Source: Gentiana macrophylla (taxonomy: Eukaryota > Streptophyta > Magnoliopsida > Gentianales > Gentianaceae). Taken from it: DNA of 64,000 bases. This document shows positions 23,799-33,397 of the stretch, piece by piece. Position 1 is the first letter of the stretch, and the number at the start of each line of letters is the position of its first letter. The notes under the pieces are model-generated. The model had not been told where the DNA came from and searched no databases. It worked only from the letters and a program-made list of their open reading frames with translations. The translations under genes were made by a program, and so were the position numbers. Location of the stretch: assembly GCA_026214975.1 (NCBI GenBank), contig CM047810.1, positions 1,922,001 through 1,986,000 of the forward strand. Reading direction: 5' to 3'.

Positions 23799-24611
23799 AT
23801 GTCTCCAAAAATCTTTTTGATGGTTTTCTTTGCTTTTTTCCTTTTCTCAAACCCTCCATCTGTTTACTCTGCAAAGGAGGACACTCCTCCTAAGAGTCTT
23901 TATTATTTATTCAATTATCAATGGTTAACCACTCCTAAATTGACTCATAATAGCATGCTAGATTCATCTCTTGAATCCCAGAAAACGGAGAATGTTCCCC
24001 AGGCCCTGCTGAATGATCAGCTGGCCGCTGAAGGCCAGCAGATGGCGGCCGGCCATGAGGAAGAAGGCCACCACAAGCATCACTGCCGCTGTCACCACCA
24101 CCACCCACCAGCTCCAACCTCGACGATGGTGCCGGAAGATAATCAGGAAGAAGGCCCCAACAAGCATCGCTGCCGTTGCCACCGCCACCACCCGCCAGCT
24201 CCAGCCCCGACGATGGTGCCTGAAGATGATCAGGAAGAAGGCACCAACAAGCATCATCGCTGCCGCCACCACCACCACCCGCCAGGTTCTGCCCCGATTG
24301 TGCCTGAAGATAATCAGGAAGAAAGCACCAACAAGCATCGTTGCCACCCCCACCACCCCCGCCACCCCCACCACCCGCCAGCTCCAGCCCCGTCGATGGT
24401 GCTTGAAGATGATCAAGAAGAAGGCCTCAACAAGCATCGCTGCCGCTGCCACCGCCACCACCCACACCACCCGCCAGCTCCAGCCCGGACGATGGTGCTT
24501 GAAGATAATCAGGAAGAAGGCCCCAACAAGCATCGTTGCCGCTGCCACCGCCGCCATCCCAAGCATTCGCCACCCACCGGAGCTCCGGCTCACTCACCAA
24601 TAGCCAACTAA
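23799..24611 (+). CDS. secreted His/Cys-rich tandem repeat protein
   Basis: 270 residues, no intron. Residues 1-25 are a signal peptide (hydrophobic, ending VYSA). A non-repetitive spacer (about 26-88) contains NYQWL, like DQWL in the gene at 18660. The rest is six repeats of about 28-33 residues, each with a basic metal-ligand block (KHRCRCHRHHPP), an APAP linker and an acidic block (VPEDNQEEG). The alternating His/Cys and Glu/Asp blocks suggest metal or charge-based binding in the apoplast; that is inference and I know no named family for it. Unlike its neighbour it has few AGP glycomodules. The repeat length is a multiple of three, so all forward frames and a reverse frame stay open; the 196-codon and 209-codon frames there are shadows. 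The start is fixed by the signal peptide and TATA spacing. Confidence 0.85.
   Translation: MSPKIFLMVFFAFFLFSNPPSVYSAKEDTPPKSLYYLFNYQWLTTPKLTHNSMLDSSLESQKTENVPQALLNDQLAAEGQQMAAGHEEEGHHKHHCRCHHHHPPAPTSTMVPEDNQEEGPNKHRCRCHRHHPPAPAPTMVPEDDQEEGTNKHHRCRHHHHPPGSAPIVPEDNQEESTNKHRCHPHHPRHPHHPPAPAPSMVLEDDQEEGLNKHRCRCHRHHPHHPPAPARTMVLEDNQEEGPNKHRCRCHRRHPKHSPPTGAPAHSPIAN
24055..24600 (+). repeat. six-unit coding repeat of the His-rich gene
   Basis: Units of about 84-99 bp start with AACAAGCATCG-type codons (NKHR). Units 4 and 5 have short internal expansions of HPHHP codons, showing slippage within units too. Confidence 0.9.
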
Positions 24612-25522
24612 TTAACTTGATGCTAGCTAGTATTAGTAGTGATATGGTTTAATTAATCTCTAGCTAGTACATGCATTTACCACCTTGCATGAAATTGGTA
24701 TGACATTGTTATGGAATGATATATGACATGGTCTTATTTATATTTACTTAGTCTGATCTTCTTTTATCTTTTGATTTTGTCCCTCCAATCGATTTTTTTT
24801 TTTTTTTTTTTTTTTGGAATAAACACTTTATGCCTCTCGGGGATATGTCTCCGTCGTGTAGAATGGGACGTTGCTGCCTTCCGATGTACTTGATTCAAAT
24901 GGAAAAAAACACATAAAAACCACGTGGTTTTGTTTGTAGTTAGCACCTAAAAACCACGTCGGTTTATAGGGGTTTTTGCACTTGACCGTCAAATATATTG
25001 GATGCGATATTTTTGCCGTCTAGAATGATCCTAGATGAAGAGGTGTTATAGAATTAAATATTGAGAATAAATAATGATAATAGAAAAGTATGTAATGTAT
25101 TCATTATTGTTTTTATTTTTGAAGAGAATGTATTGATTATTAATTAAGGAAATTTTGGATAAGGGAATAACAAATTTGATAAATTTTAATAAGCCCGTTA
25201 CATAACATAATTAAAGCTTAATGTATAATAATTTTTCCATTACTAAGAATGACATTTGGTTTCTATAACAAATGTACTATGCTGTGTAAAATATTTTAGT
25301 TTTCTAGTGTGATATTTTTTTAATAATAAATCTCAATTAATAATCATCATAAAAAAATCTATACAGATCTAAGGGGCCGTTTGTTAAATCTGAAATCTGA
25401 AATCATTAAATAACTAAATTATTTAAATGCTGAAATTGATTTAGATTGTTTGATAACACTATATATCTGAAAACTAAAAGAATATTTGGTTTTACACTTT
25501 TATCCGGTACATAATAAAATCA
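24612..25522. other. intergenic, no gene seen
   Basis: Contains a poly-T run (24790-24815) and AT-rich sequence. GGGGCCGTTTGTTAAATC at 25374-25391 looks like one end of a common plant MITE, but I found no partner end. Confidence 0.4.
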
Positions 25523-25573
25523 GTTTAGACCAGGGACAGACCTATCATGGTGCGGGTGGGGGCCTTGGCTCCC

Positions 25574-26093
25574 TGTAACGCCCCCAGACCCCGGGCCTGG
25601 TAGCGTTAAATGAGTCATAAATGGTCCGGTCAACTGCTTAGACCGCCGTCCTCGTTTGGTCTAAAAGGGCTAACCCGAGTTGACAAGACCTTTATGTTTC
25701 ACACTTATATATGGGGTGAGCATTCTACTACTTTACCGATGTGAGACTTTACATTCTCTCCCCCCCCCCCTTATAAGGGACTGGCGTCCTCGCCAGAACG
25801 GCCAAGACTGTTCTCGGATCGTCCCTACCAGAAGTAACTAGAGGCCATCCTTACACCGTCTTCTTGTACGGTGCAGCGCATAGTTCCGTCTGATAGTCGG
25901 CTCTGATACCATTCGATAACGCCCCAGGACCACTGGCCTGGTAGCGCTAAATGAGTCATAAATGGTCCGGTCAACTGCTTAGACCGCCGTCCTCGCTTGG
26001 TCTAAAATGGCTAACCCGAATTGACAAGACATTTATGTCTTACACTTATATGGGGGTGATCATTCTACTACTTTACCGATGTGGGACTTTACA
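25574..26093 (-). mobile_element. TRIM (miniature LTR retrotransposon, 520 bp)
   Basis: Direct terminal repeats at 25574-25753 (180 bp) and 25915-26093 (179 bp), a perfect TSD ctccc (25569-25573 and 26094-26098), and a minus-strand PBS TGGTATCAGAGCC (25900-25912). The interior is about 160 bp and cannot code. The LTRs begin TGTAACGCCCC on the plus strand (mutated in the right copy) and end TTTACA. Confidence 0.92.
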
Positions 26094-26190
26094 CTCCCAC
26101 TCAAATTTCGATGCGAATTATTAGTATACCCCTCTAATAATATTGATACTGTTTATGTATATTATTTCGAACATTGTTAACCAAACAATC

Positions 26191-26255
26191 CTTGTAGTTT
26201 AGTTGGTAAAGTGCCTAGCTATTTACATTAAGGTTATTAGTTCAAATCTTAGTTA
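26191..26255 (+). other. tRNA-like (SINE-head-like) segment in the hAT element
   Basis: TAGTTTAGTTGGTAAAGTGC resembles a tRNA D-arm / pol III A box, and TAGTTCAAATCT (26238-26249) resembles a B box (GGTTCGAATCC), with about 31 bp between them as in tRNAs. The arms are too degraded for a real tRNA gene. Confidence 0.5.
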
Positions 26256-26422
26256 GTGTTTATAATTTATGTTTTTCCTTTTCTTATTAACATTTGTGAA
26301 TTTTACAAGAAAATGTTTTGTGATCTCGGCCCCCAAATCTTAGTTAGTGTTTATAATTTATGTTTTTCCTTTTCTTATTAACATTTATGAATTTTACAAG
26401 AAAATATTTTGCGATCTTGGCC
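26245..26422. repeat. tandem duplication of about 88 bp
   Basis: A unit with ATCTTAGTTAGTG, TTTATGTTTTTCC and TTTTACAAGAAAAT phrases occurs twice in succession with few differences (GTTTTGTGATC versus ATTTTGCGATC), at the right end of the hAT element. Confidence 0.85.
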
Positions 26423-26586
26423 CTCAATAAAACAAAATCCTGGGTTTGTCGTTGATTTAGACTATTGGATAAATTATGCATTTGAAGTATTTGTTTACAT
26501 TGGCAAGAAAAATATTTAGGCTTTACGTATTCAAAACAAATGAATCAATACAGCAATATTTGATGTAGTTATCATTATTATTTATA

Positions 26587-26614
26587 CTAGTAGGAAACCC
26601 GTGCAATGCACGGG
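26587..26614 (-). mobile_element. Helitron-like 3' terminus
   Basis: On the minus strand a perfect hairpin (CCCGTGCATTGCACGGG) is followed seven bases later by CTAG, then T, matching the Helitron 3' rule (hairpin close to CTRR, insertion before T). The body would extend to higher coordinates. I could not identify the TC 5' end, so the length is unknown. Confidence 0.45.
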
Positions 26615-29600
26615 AGAATGTAAAGTATGAAAATGAGTAACAAAGAAAAATGACAACATAAATGAAAGAAATATGATGTGTTTGAATTTAAAACTGACAG
26701 TCAAGTAATATAAATATTGTGTGTATGTATAGTCATTATATTTAATGCGATTAGTGAAGGACCTATGTATAATCATTATGTTTAATGCGATGGTAGCAAA
26801 GGACACATTGTATTGATAAGATTTTCGATCCTCGATATCATTTGAATGAAAAGGTACACTTCGCAATTATACAAAAAGTAAGGATGTCTCTACTTTCTCT
26901 TCAATTAATGTATTTTTCTATCATCCATATAAATTAACATGTTTAAATACAGAAGGAAGTGAGTTTTTAGCAATAGACTTTCATTTGCCGTGTAGAAAGA
27001 CTACACCTAGGCAATTCTTGAATCTCAAAGTCGTAAAAAAATTGTTCCTAATCAGAATCAGTATATAACACCACCTGCAAATCATTACTTAGCACCAACA
27101 AAATGAATATACACCTCATTTCAAACTCTAGCATTCTCAAATCTTTGTAAATTCATTGTATAAATTTAGCCACATAAGCAAAAAGGTTCAAAACAAACCC
27201 CGGTTGTTACTCATAGTCATATTTGCATAGCAGTGGAAAAAATTAACCCAAAAAAAACATGAATGTTTTCAAAAAAAAAAAAAAAAAAATCTACATAATC
27301 TCATACAGAACCGTCAAATGCATATGACAGAGGGGCACCACAAAAACTCTTCCAGTTATATATACCTGCACATTCACATCAAATGTGCATGAGCAACATC
27401 ATGTCTCAATCATTTAAAACTTCCATGGATTTTCTCCACATCAAAGCTAAGAAAACTGAAATAAAAGCACACGCACACAAAAGCGCGTATCTTCCACAAT
27501 CAGTACATCGCAATGCCAATGGAATAAGGACCAGCCTGAAACACAAAAAAATGGGTCAATTAGGCAAAAGGGAAATACCGCCAAATAAACACACGGAAAA
27601 AAAAAAAAAGCGACACACGTTGCTCATAAAGCTTAGCCCCTGAATAAAATTTACGTAAACACGGATATAGAAAACTCTGGAAAAGAAAAAACTCACCAAG
27701 CAAAAAGAATCCTAGCGAAAAATGCCGAACAGCAAACCTGAATCAGAGAACAATCTGGAAAAGCACTTTGCAATGAGGAATAAATTTAATGAAGCCATAA
27801 CAACTGCAGAATCTGGTCTATAGAAGCTAATGAAACCATACAAATGAATTTTGTTACTATATGCCAAAGCTCCAACATGTAGCAAATCACACTTGGAAAT
27901 AGAATTACATTGTAACATTTTGATCAAAGACACATGAGTCAAATATGATTTATAAATAAAAGCTGTTCGGGAGGTAAAAATTGAATTTACCTAGATACGT
28001 GATATTTTACATCCGCACTCAATGCTTTTGTTCTTCCTTATCGTCGAATCAACCTATCAACATATTGTAATACAAAATATAACTCAAAGAATAAAGAGAG
28101 CATGAAAAGATAAAACACGATAACATGAACAAAATTGCTTTTTCTAAATGAATGTTATTATCTATCAATAACAACCAGGTGTATAGAGAAGCAAAAAAAC
28201 ACAAAAACTAATTAAGAAAAACAAAAAACACACGTACCGCAAAGCTTTAGCAAAGATCTCTCACCTGTGGTTTCTTTTGAATAACCTCCAAAGTTGGACC
28301 AATTATAGACCTGGAATAGGGTGTATTGGCGAAGACGTCTCCTCTTCATCACGGCTTCTTCAAAGAATATCGTTCTTATCTTTGTTTCATGATGCCCTTC
28401 CCAAGGTAAAATTTTGCCTCATTGTAGCGAAAAAGTTATGTTTCGAGAAGCGTAGCGATCGATGCTTTGTTTGTTGATGCTTGGAAATAATTTAATTAGA
28501 CTCAACAAAGGCTGGAAATATTATAAGCACCATGAAAATGATGTCGTTGAAAGAGATAAGTTCGTGAAACGATGGGGATTGTCAAGAGGTATTAACGTAG
28601 ATAGTAATTAAAGTAAAACGACACAAAATCACAAAAACATTCATCGTGCTTTGGCCTCTACTAAGTCGCCAATTTTTCATAAAGTTTATAGTTATATGTA
28701 TCTAATAGACAAACAGAGTACCCTGAAGGTCCGAGATACATTCAAAAGTATTTCATAAAGATCACCTTATTCATTATTAATAGCAGCTACTACATGTTTA
28801 CTTAATATTGGCATGTGAAACAAATGAGCTTAAAAAGGACACAAATTCTTCATCGACAAAAGCAACTTCATAAATCAATGGTTGTATTTGCATTCTAGCA
28901 ACATATATTTATAGATACATGTAGCAACCGTATATAATAACCATTGACATATGCATTAAAGTTCAAAGAACTGTCGAAAACAGGGGCATAAACTTACCCA
29001 AAAAAAAAAAGGGAACGTCCAGATAGTAAATTAGTCTTCTGCATTGATTTGTCTATTGTTTCCTACTTATTTTTAACAAATATCTGCAACTCATTGAAAG
29101 CCATCTTGTGAAAAGCTAAACCAAAAGCGTAACTAACAAAAAAAAAGCTGGTAATATGCATAAGTAATGAAAACTTCACTTTCTTTTAAAGGGAAACAAT
29201 TTTCTTTGTTCGTTTTTTCTCACACTTGGAAATAAAATTACATTGTAACATTTTGATCTCATTATAAAGGGAAAACACATTTCGGCGATGTCCACTGATA
29301 TCGTGAGTCAAATATGATTTATAAAAAAAAACACAAATTTTCCGGAGGTAAAAAAACACGAATTTGATTGAATTGAATTTACGTAGCCATGATTTTTGCA
29401 TTACTACATACATTGCATTACTACATACATTTTCATATCGACTTTGCATTCCGGGAGGTTAAAAATTGATTTTATAAAGAGCTAAAAATATATAAAAATT
29501 ACCATAGCGAGCTTGAAACTGGCGGAATTTGTTGCTTCCATTAAAGCACCAAAATAAAATGAAACGCCAAGTAATTGAAGGAGAAGTCGTGAATCCACAA

Positions 29601-29794
29601 AGATCTTGGCGAATACTTAAAATCGACATGAAATCGAGAAAGGATGAACCTGGCATACTCATCCTTCACAAAAACACATAAGGCACAAAATCAGGAGAGC
29701 ATCTATGTCAAATCAGAAAATAAATGATAAGGAACGATATTAACACGGAAAGATATCACCTTGCGAATTGAATGCACCGAATCAAGCCTTCATG
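26615..29794. other. region without firm genes, between Helitron end and Tat element
   Basis: AT-rich. Segments at about 27895-28010 and 29220-29400 share phrases such as TTACATTGTAACATTTTGAT and GTCAAATATGATTTATAAA, an old dispersed duplication. A possible minus-strand exon chain lies at 27406-28345 (separate entry). The stretch at about 29545-29799 is repeated at 52300-52540. Confidence 0.5.
27406..28345 (-). other. candidate minus-strand exon chain (tentative)
   Basis: Three segments join at consensus splice sites and keep one frame open for about 80 codons: about 28345-28265 (donor CAG/GTGAGA), 27737-27697 (acceptor TCTGATTCAG, donor CTTG/GTGAGT) and 27535-27406 (acceptor GTGTTTCAG, TGA at 27406-27408). 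The last part is hydrophobic with one likely membrane segment. No start codon was found (in-frame stops lie above 28345) and I do not recognise the protein. An open chain of this length could be chance. The duplicated segment at about 52600-52850 could be upstream exon material of the same unit, which would put the Tat insertion in an intron; this is speculation. Confidence 0.25.
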
Positions 29795-29799
29795 TTAAT

Positions 29800-30327
29800 T
29801 GATGATACGAGAATACACACCTCCACGTGGAATTATCTGATTGGTCCATCCGCGCGCTTGCAAGTGCGGGCGGCTATCGACATCGGGTCGATACTAGACG
29901 TACCAGTGAAGACCACGGCTCCGAGTGGGATTCACCAAGTGTCTGGACTCGAGCGCCCACGTCGGCCGTCGTCGAGTCGATCTCCGATACGTTAGCCAGT
30001 GCTCCTGGGTCCACATTCCACAGGTTACTTGGGAAAGGGGGCAAGGCCCATTTAAGGGTATTTATGACAATAACTCCAGCCGCCCTTAGTTCTAGGGCAG
30101 AAGAAGGACATGTGCCTATAAATACATAGCTCCGGGAACTACGTAAGGCTTGATTCCTGGACTTTCACACAGGATACGTAGGCAATCCAAGATACATTCT
30201 TGGACTCAGCCATAATACATCAAAAATACCATCTTTCGTTCATATTTAGCCATCTCGATCTCTTACAGCTCATCCTTAGATTACACGTGGCCTCAATTCA
30301 CTGGTGGTGCATTATTTAGCATCGTCA
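29800..30327 (+). repeat. Tat element 5' LTR
   Basis: 528 bp, TGATGATACG...GCATCGTCA. TATA-like CCTATAAATAC at 30115-30125. It matches the 3' LTR with few, clustered differences (about 29850-29870). Confidence 0.92.
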
Positions 30328-30329
30328 TT

Positions 30330-30346
30330 TGGCGCTAGAAGGAGGG
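30330..30346 (+). other. Tat element primer binding site
   Basis: TGGCGCTAGAAGGAGGG begins two bases after the LTR end, the position and form expected for a gypsy PBS. The matching tRNA was not determined. Confidence 0.7.
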
Positions 30347-30378
30347 CGTTCTACCGGTGAGTTGGTAAAGAGATTGCA

Positions 30379-31620
30379 ATGGTGCCGCCAAAGAAGGAAG
30401 AAACCGACGAACAAAGCAGAACATGCGGATCGAAGAGCACACGGATATAGATCCAGCAGGGGTTCCCTCACAGATTCAAGAAGTCCCCACTGGATCTAGA
30501 CCCGCAGTTGCAGATCCTCCCAGGCCTCAGCTTCCCCCACAGCTGCAAGACATGGCAGATCACTTGGCATCTTTGGATGAGGACGCCTTGAAGAGGGTGG
30601 TAGCCTCGGCGTTTATAGGTAAGGAATCGCAATCCCCCGTTGAACACCGCCACCCTCCAGTCGTAAGGAGATTGATAATGCTAAGGAAAGAGGCATGTTG
30701 GGGTCGAAGAGGAGTGTGAGGAGGGCGCGATTGAAATCGGCGTGACTAACACCCGCAAACGTCCCGAGCAAGAAAAGCTTCGCCGCAATGGTCGAGATAG
30801 CATCCAAACGAGTTCAACCGCATTGTGGGAAAGATCAACCCACCGAATGGCTTGAGTCGCCATTTAGTCCCGAGATCGAAATATATACGATGCCCGAATC
30901 CTTTAAGCCGCCAAAGATGGAGCCCTATGGCGGTACTACGGACCCGAGAGGACCATCTATATCGATACATATCTTTGATGAGGTTGAGAAGCGCCAATGA
31001 CGCCATGAAGTGTCGAGCTTTTGATCGTTGCTCACGCGGTCGAGCTCGGGAGTGGTTTCACAAGCTACGTCCGGATCGATCTCTAGCTTTCTGATTGGGA
31101 CAAAAATTCGAGACGCTTTCATTGGGAACAAGAAGTTCCATCTTAGTGCTACCCACCTTATGAACATCAAGCAGAAAAAGAATCTACTATCGACTTCATG
31201 AGGCGTTTCAACCTCGGCCATGAAAGTGCATAATGCCGGTGATGCGCCGCAAGTTAATGCCTTTGTGGGAGGTCCATGGAATATGAAGTCGTATGATAAG
31301 CTATCCAAGAAAATGCCGAATGATATGGATGAATGTGTGAACATAGTCCATAGATTCTCGCCAAGGTGAAGAGGCGGTCGCGTGCACACCATTTCACTTG
31401 GCCTCGGCTCGAGCGACTCCGAAGCCGAACAAGCGGTCGACCTGGGTCGGAATGAAGAGAGCAAGTCCAACGTCTTTGATCGACTGACAGCTCCGATATC
31501 GGATCGGTTGGGAAAGAAAGGAAATTTAAAAGACCGAGACTTTATCCCCCTCAACCGATCTCGGGGAGAGGTATTGGCAATCATGATCAAGAAGAACATC
31601 GCTAGGACACCTAAGCCGAT
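30379..31620 (+). pseudogene. Tat gag, N-terminal and capsid part, split by the Athila insertion
   Basis: The likely start is the ATG at 30379 (MVPPKKEETDEQ), followed by a frame break within 30 codons. Recognisable capsid residues appear in shifting frames: GGTTDPRGHLYRYISLM.LRSANDAMKCRAF and REWFHKLRP at about 30900-31090, and FMRRFN near 31195. The frame MIKKNIARTPKP runs into the Athila LTR at 31621, and gag resumes at 44071. The 224-codon minus-strand frame over 30925-31599 is a shadow. Confidence 0.75.
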
Positions 31621-33373
31621 TGTTAAGGGTATTTTTATACGGTTTTTAACGTTATATTTGATAATGATTTCCTCCGTATTTGTATAATTTGCATAGAAAA
31701 CGAGTGTTTAAATGATTTATTAAGCAAGTAAGATTTTGATTAGTTTATTTGGAAAATGAGGTTGTGTATGTGTTTTAATTATGGTTTTACGAGTATTTGG
31801 ATTGTGTTACGTTTTGCGGTGTTTTTGATGTCATGTAGGTACATGTTGGAGGCTGAATTGATGATCAAATGTTGATATAATTCGAGCTAAATCAAGAAAG
31901 AGACGAGGAAAGAAGGATAAAGATGGAAGAAGGAGGAGATAAAGATCAAGAAATCGAGTTACAAAGACATATGGGCGTTCGTCCGGGTCCCGTCCAGTGG
32001 GACGGGCGTTTGATAAAGCGACGGGCGTCCAGGGAAGTATTTTGATACAGAGAGTTTGGACGCTGGATGAACGAACGTCTGGCACAAGTTCAAGGTCAAG
32101 GAACGAACGAGCGAGATACAGAGATCGAGCGGCGTCGTGAGGAAGAAAATCAGATTCCGGTAGCGCTGAACTTCCAACGCAGTTCTTGATATGATAACAA
32201 CCGATTTGACTCTGGACCTTAAGATAAGAGTTGTAGGGCTTGAAGAGAGGATTCTACAGGATTTTGAATCACTCCATTCCGACTTACGAGGCCCGAGATA
32301 TGAGCGTTACAAGTTTGGATGCTGTTGCTGAAAATAGTGGACGAGCGTCCGGAATCTTCAAACGGGCGTCCGGAGCGGTTACTGTAGCAGCCGACATTGA
32401 AACTCTATATAAGCAGCGGATTTCTTTCACCCTAATCATATAATTTCGAACCCTAAACCCTAGGGGGCAGCTTGGCTGCGTTTTCTCTGCTTTTACCTAC
32501 TTTTATGCACTTTAATTCTTAGATTAGATTAGTTAGTTTCATGCACTTTTTATTCAACAATTCAAGCTTTCAAAGGATGCTAAGAGGCTAATCCCTCTTT
32601 GAACAAGCGTTGTGAAGCCGTCCAATTCAACAATTCAGTTTTGTTCGTGATTAATTCGTGAGTTTCTACTTCGAAGTTGTTTCTTTTATCATTGTTTATC
32701 ATTATGTATTGCAATTACATCGAAAGATCGTTGCTTTTATGATTGTTTTAACTTGATGAGAGTCATGTTAATGTTAGATCACCATGATAAAAGTTTATAC
32801 CTTTAATCTAATCAAAACGAAAGTTGTTAGATTGATTTTCTAGATTAGAAATTGAAAGATTTCACGCCTAGGTTAGAAAGACGTAATCTTTAACATCGAA
32901 AGATAAAAGATTAGGAAACGAACTTGTCTACGAGAGTAGGAGTCTATGCCTTCGATTAGGTGAATCACGACTTGAGTAGAGATCACGAAATAATCCGAAT
33001 TAGAATTGAATGTTGATAGGATAGGTGGATCGATTGCTTGTTCGTTCGTTATAAATTGATTTTAATCCTTCAAACTTGAATTGCTTAGCTTTAGTTTTAC
33101 TTTTCCTGCACTTTAGTTTAGTTTTTATCGCTTTCAGTCTTGCCTAGCATTGGAGCAATCCTCTGTCTAGTTACTTTTTCTGCATATTTGTTTAAATTAG
33201 TTTTCTATTTAGGTTAGTTTCGTGACAATTGTTTAGTTAAAAACAAAAACTAGGATTCACAACAGTCTAGTTCCCCGTAAGATCGACCCGGCATTAGCCT
33301 CCATACTACGATCCTTGCACTTGAGGTTAACCGGTTTATTACTTGTTGTTTTATATTGATAAATTCCGGGACA
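31621..33373 (+). repeat. Athila 5' LTR
   Basis: TGTTAAGGG...CCGGGACA. TATA-like CTATATAAGC at 32404-32413. Dyads of the GGACG..CGTCC type lie at about 31974-32068 and 32334-32374. It is nearly identical to the 3' LTR except in two patches at about 31970-32035 and 32100-32160. Confidence 0.95.
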
Positions 33374-33379
33374 AGTTTT

Positions 33380-33397
33380 TGGCGCCGTTGCCGGGGA
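33380..33397 (+). other. Athila primer binding site
   Basis: TGGCGCCGTTGCCGGGGA, the standard Athila/Tat PBS usually assigned to tRNA-Asp, six bases after the LTR end. Confidence 0.9.

Larger units (their letters stand above)
25531..26454. mobile_element. non-autonomous hAT element carrying a nested TRIM
   Basis: The left end CAGGGACAGACC and the right end (reversed) CAACGACAAACC are inverted repeats. The 8-bp flanks gtttagac (25523-25530) and atttagac (26455-26462) match at 7 of 8 positions. Without the nested TRIM and its TSD the element is about 400 bp. It holds a tRNA-like segment and a tandem duplication; no transposase. Confidence 0.8.

Noticed and set aside
23964..24593. Long minus-strand frame (209 codons) and shifted plus frame (196 codons) over the His-rich gene
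   Set aside because: They follow from repeat units whose length is a multiple of three. The +1 frame has no signal peptide, and only the 23799 frame has a signal peptide and promoter spacing.
25374..25520. MITE starting GGGGCCGTTTGTTA
   Set aside because: Only one candidate end was found, with no inverted partner or TSD.
26191..26255. Functional tRNA gene
   Set aside because: A and B boxes are recognisable, but the acceptor and anticodon stems do not pair well, and the segment lies inside a hAT element.
30925..31599. 224-codon minus-strand frame in Tat gag
   Set aside because: The plus strand holds recognisable gag text. The minus frame has no known motifs and runs up to the Athila insertion by chance.
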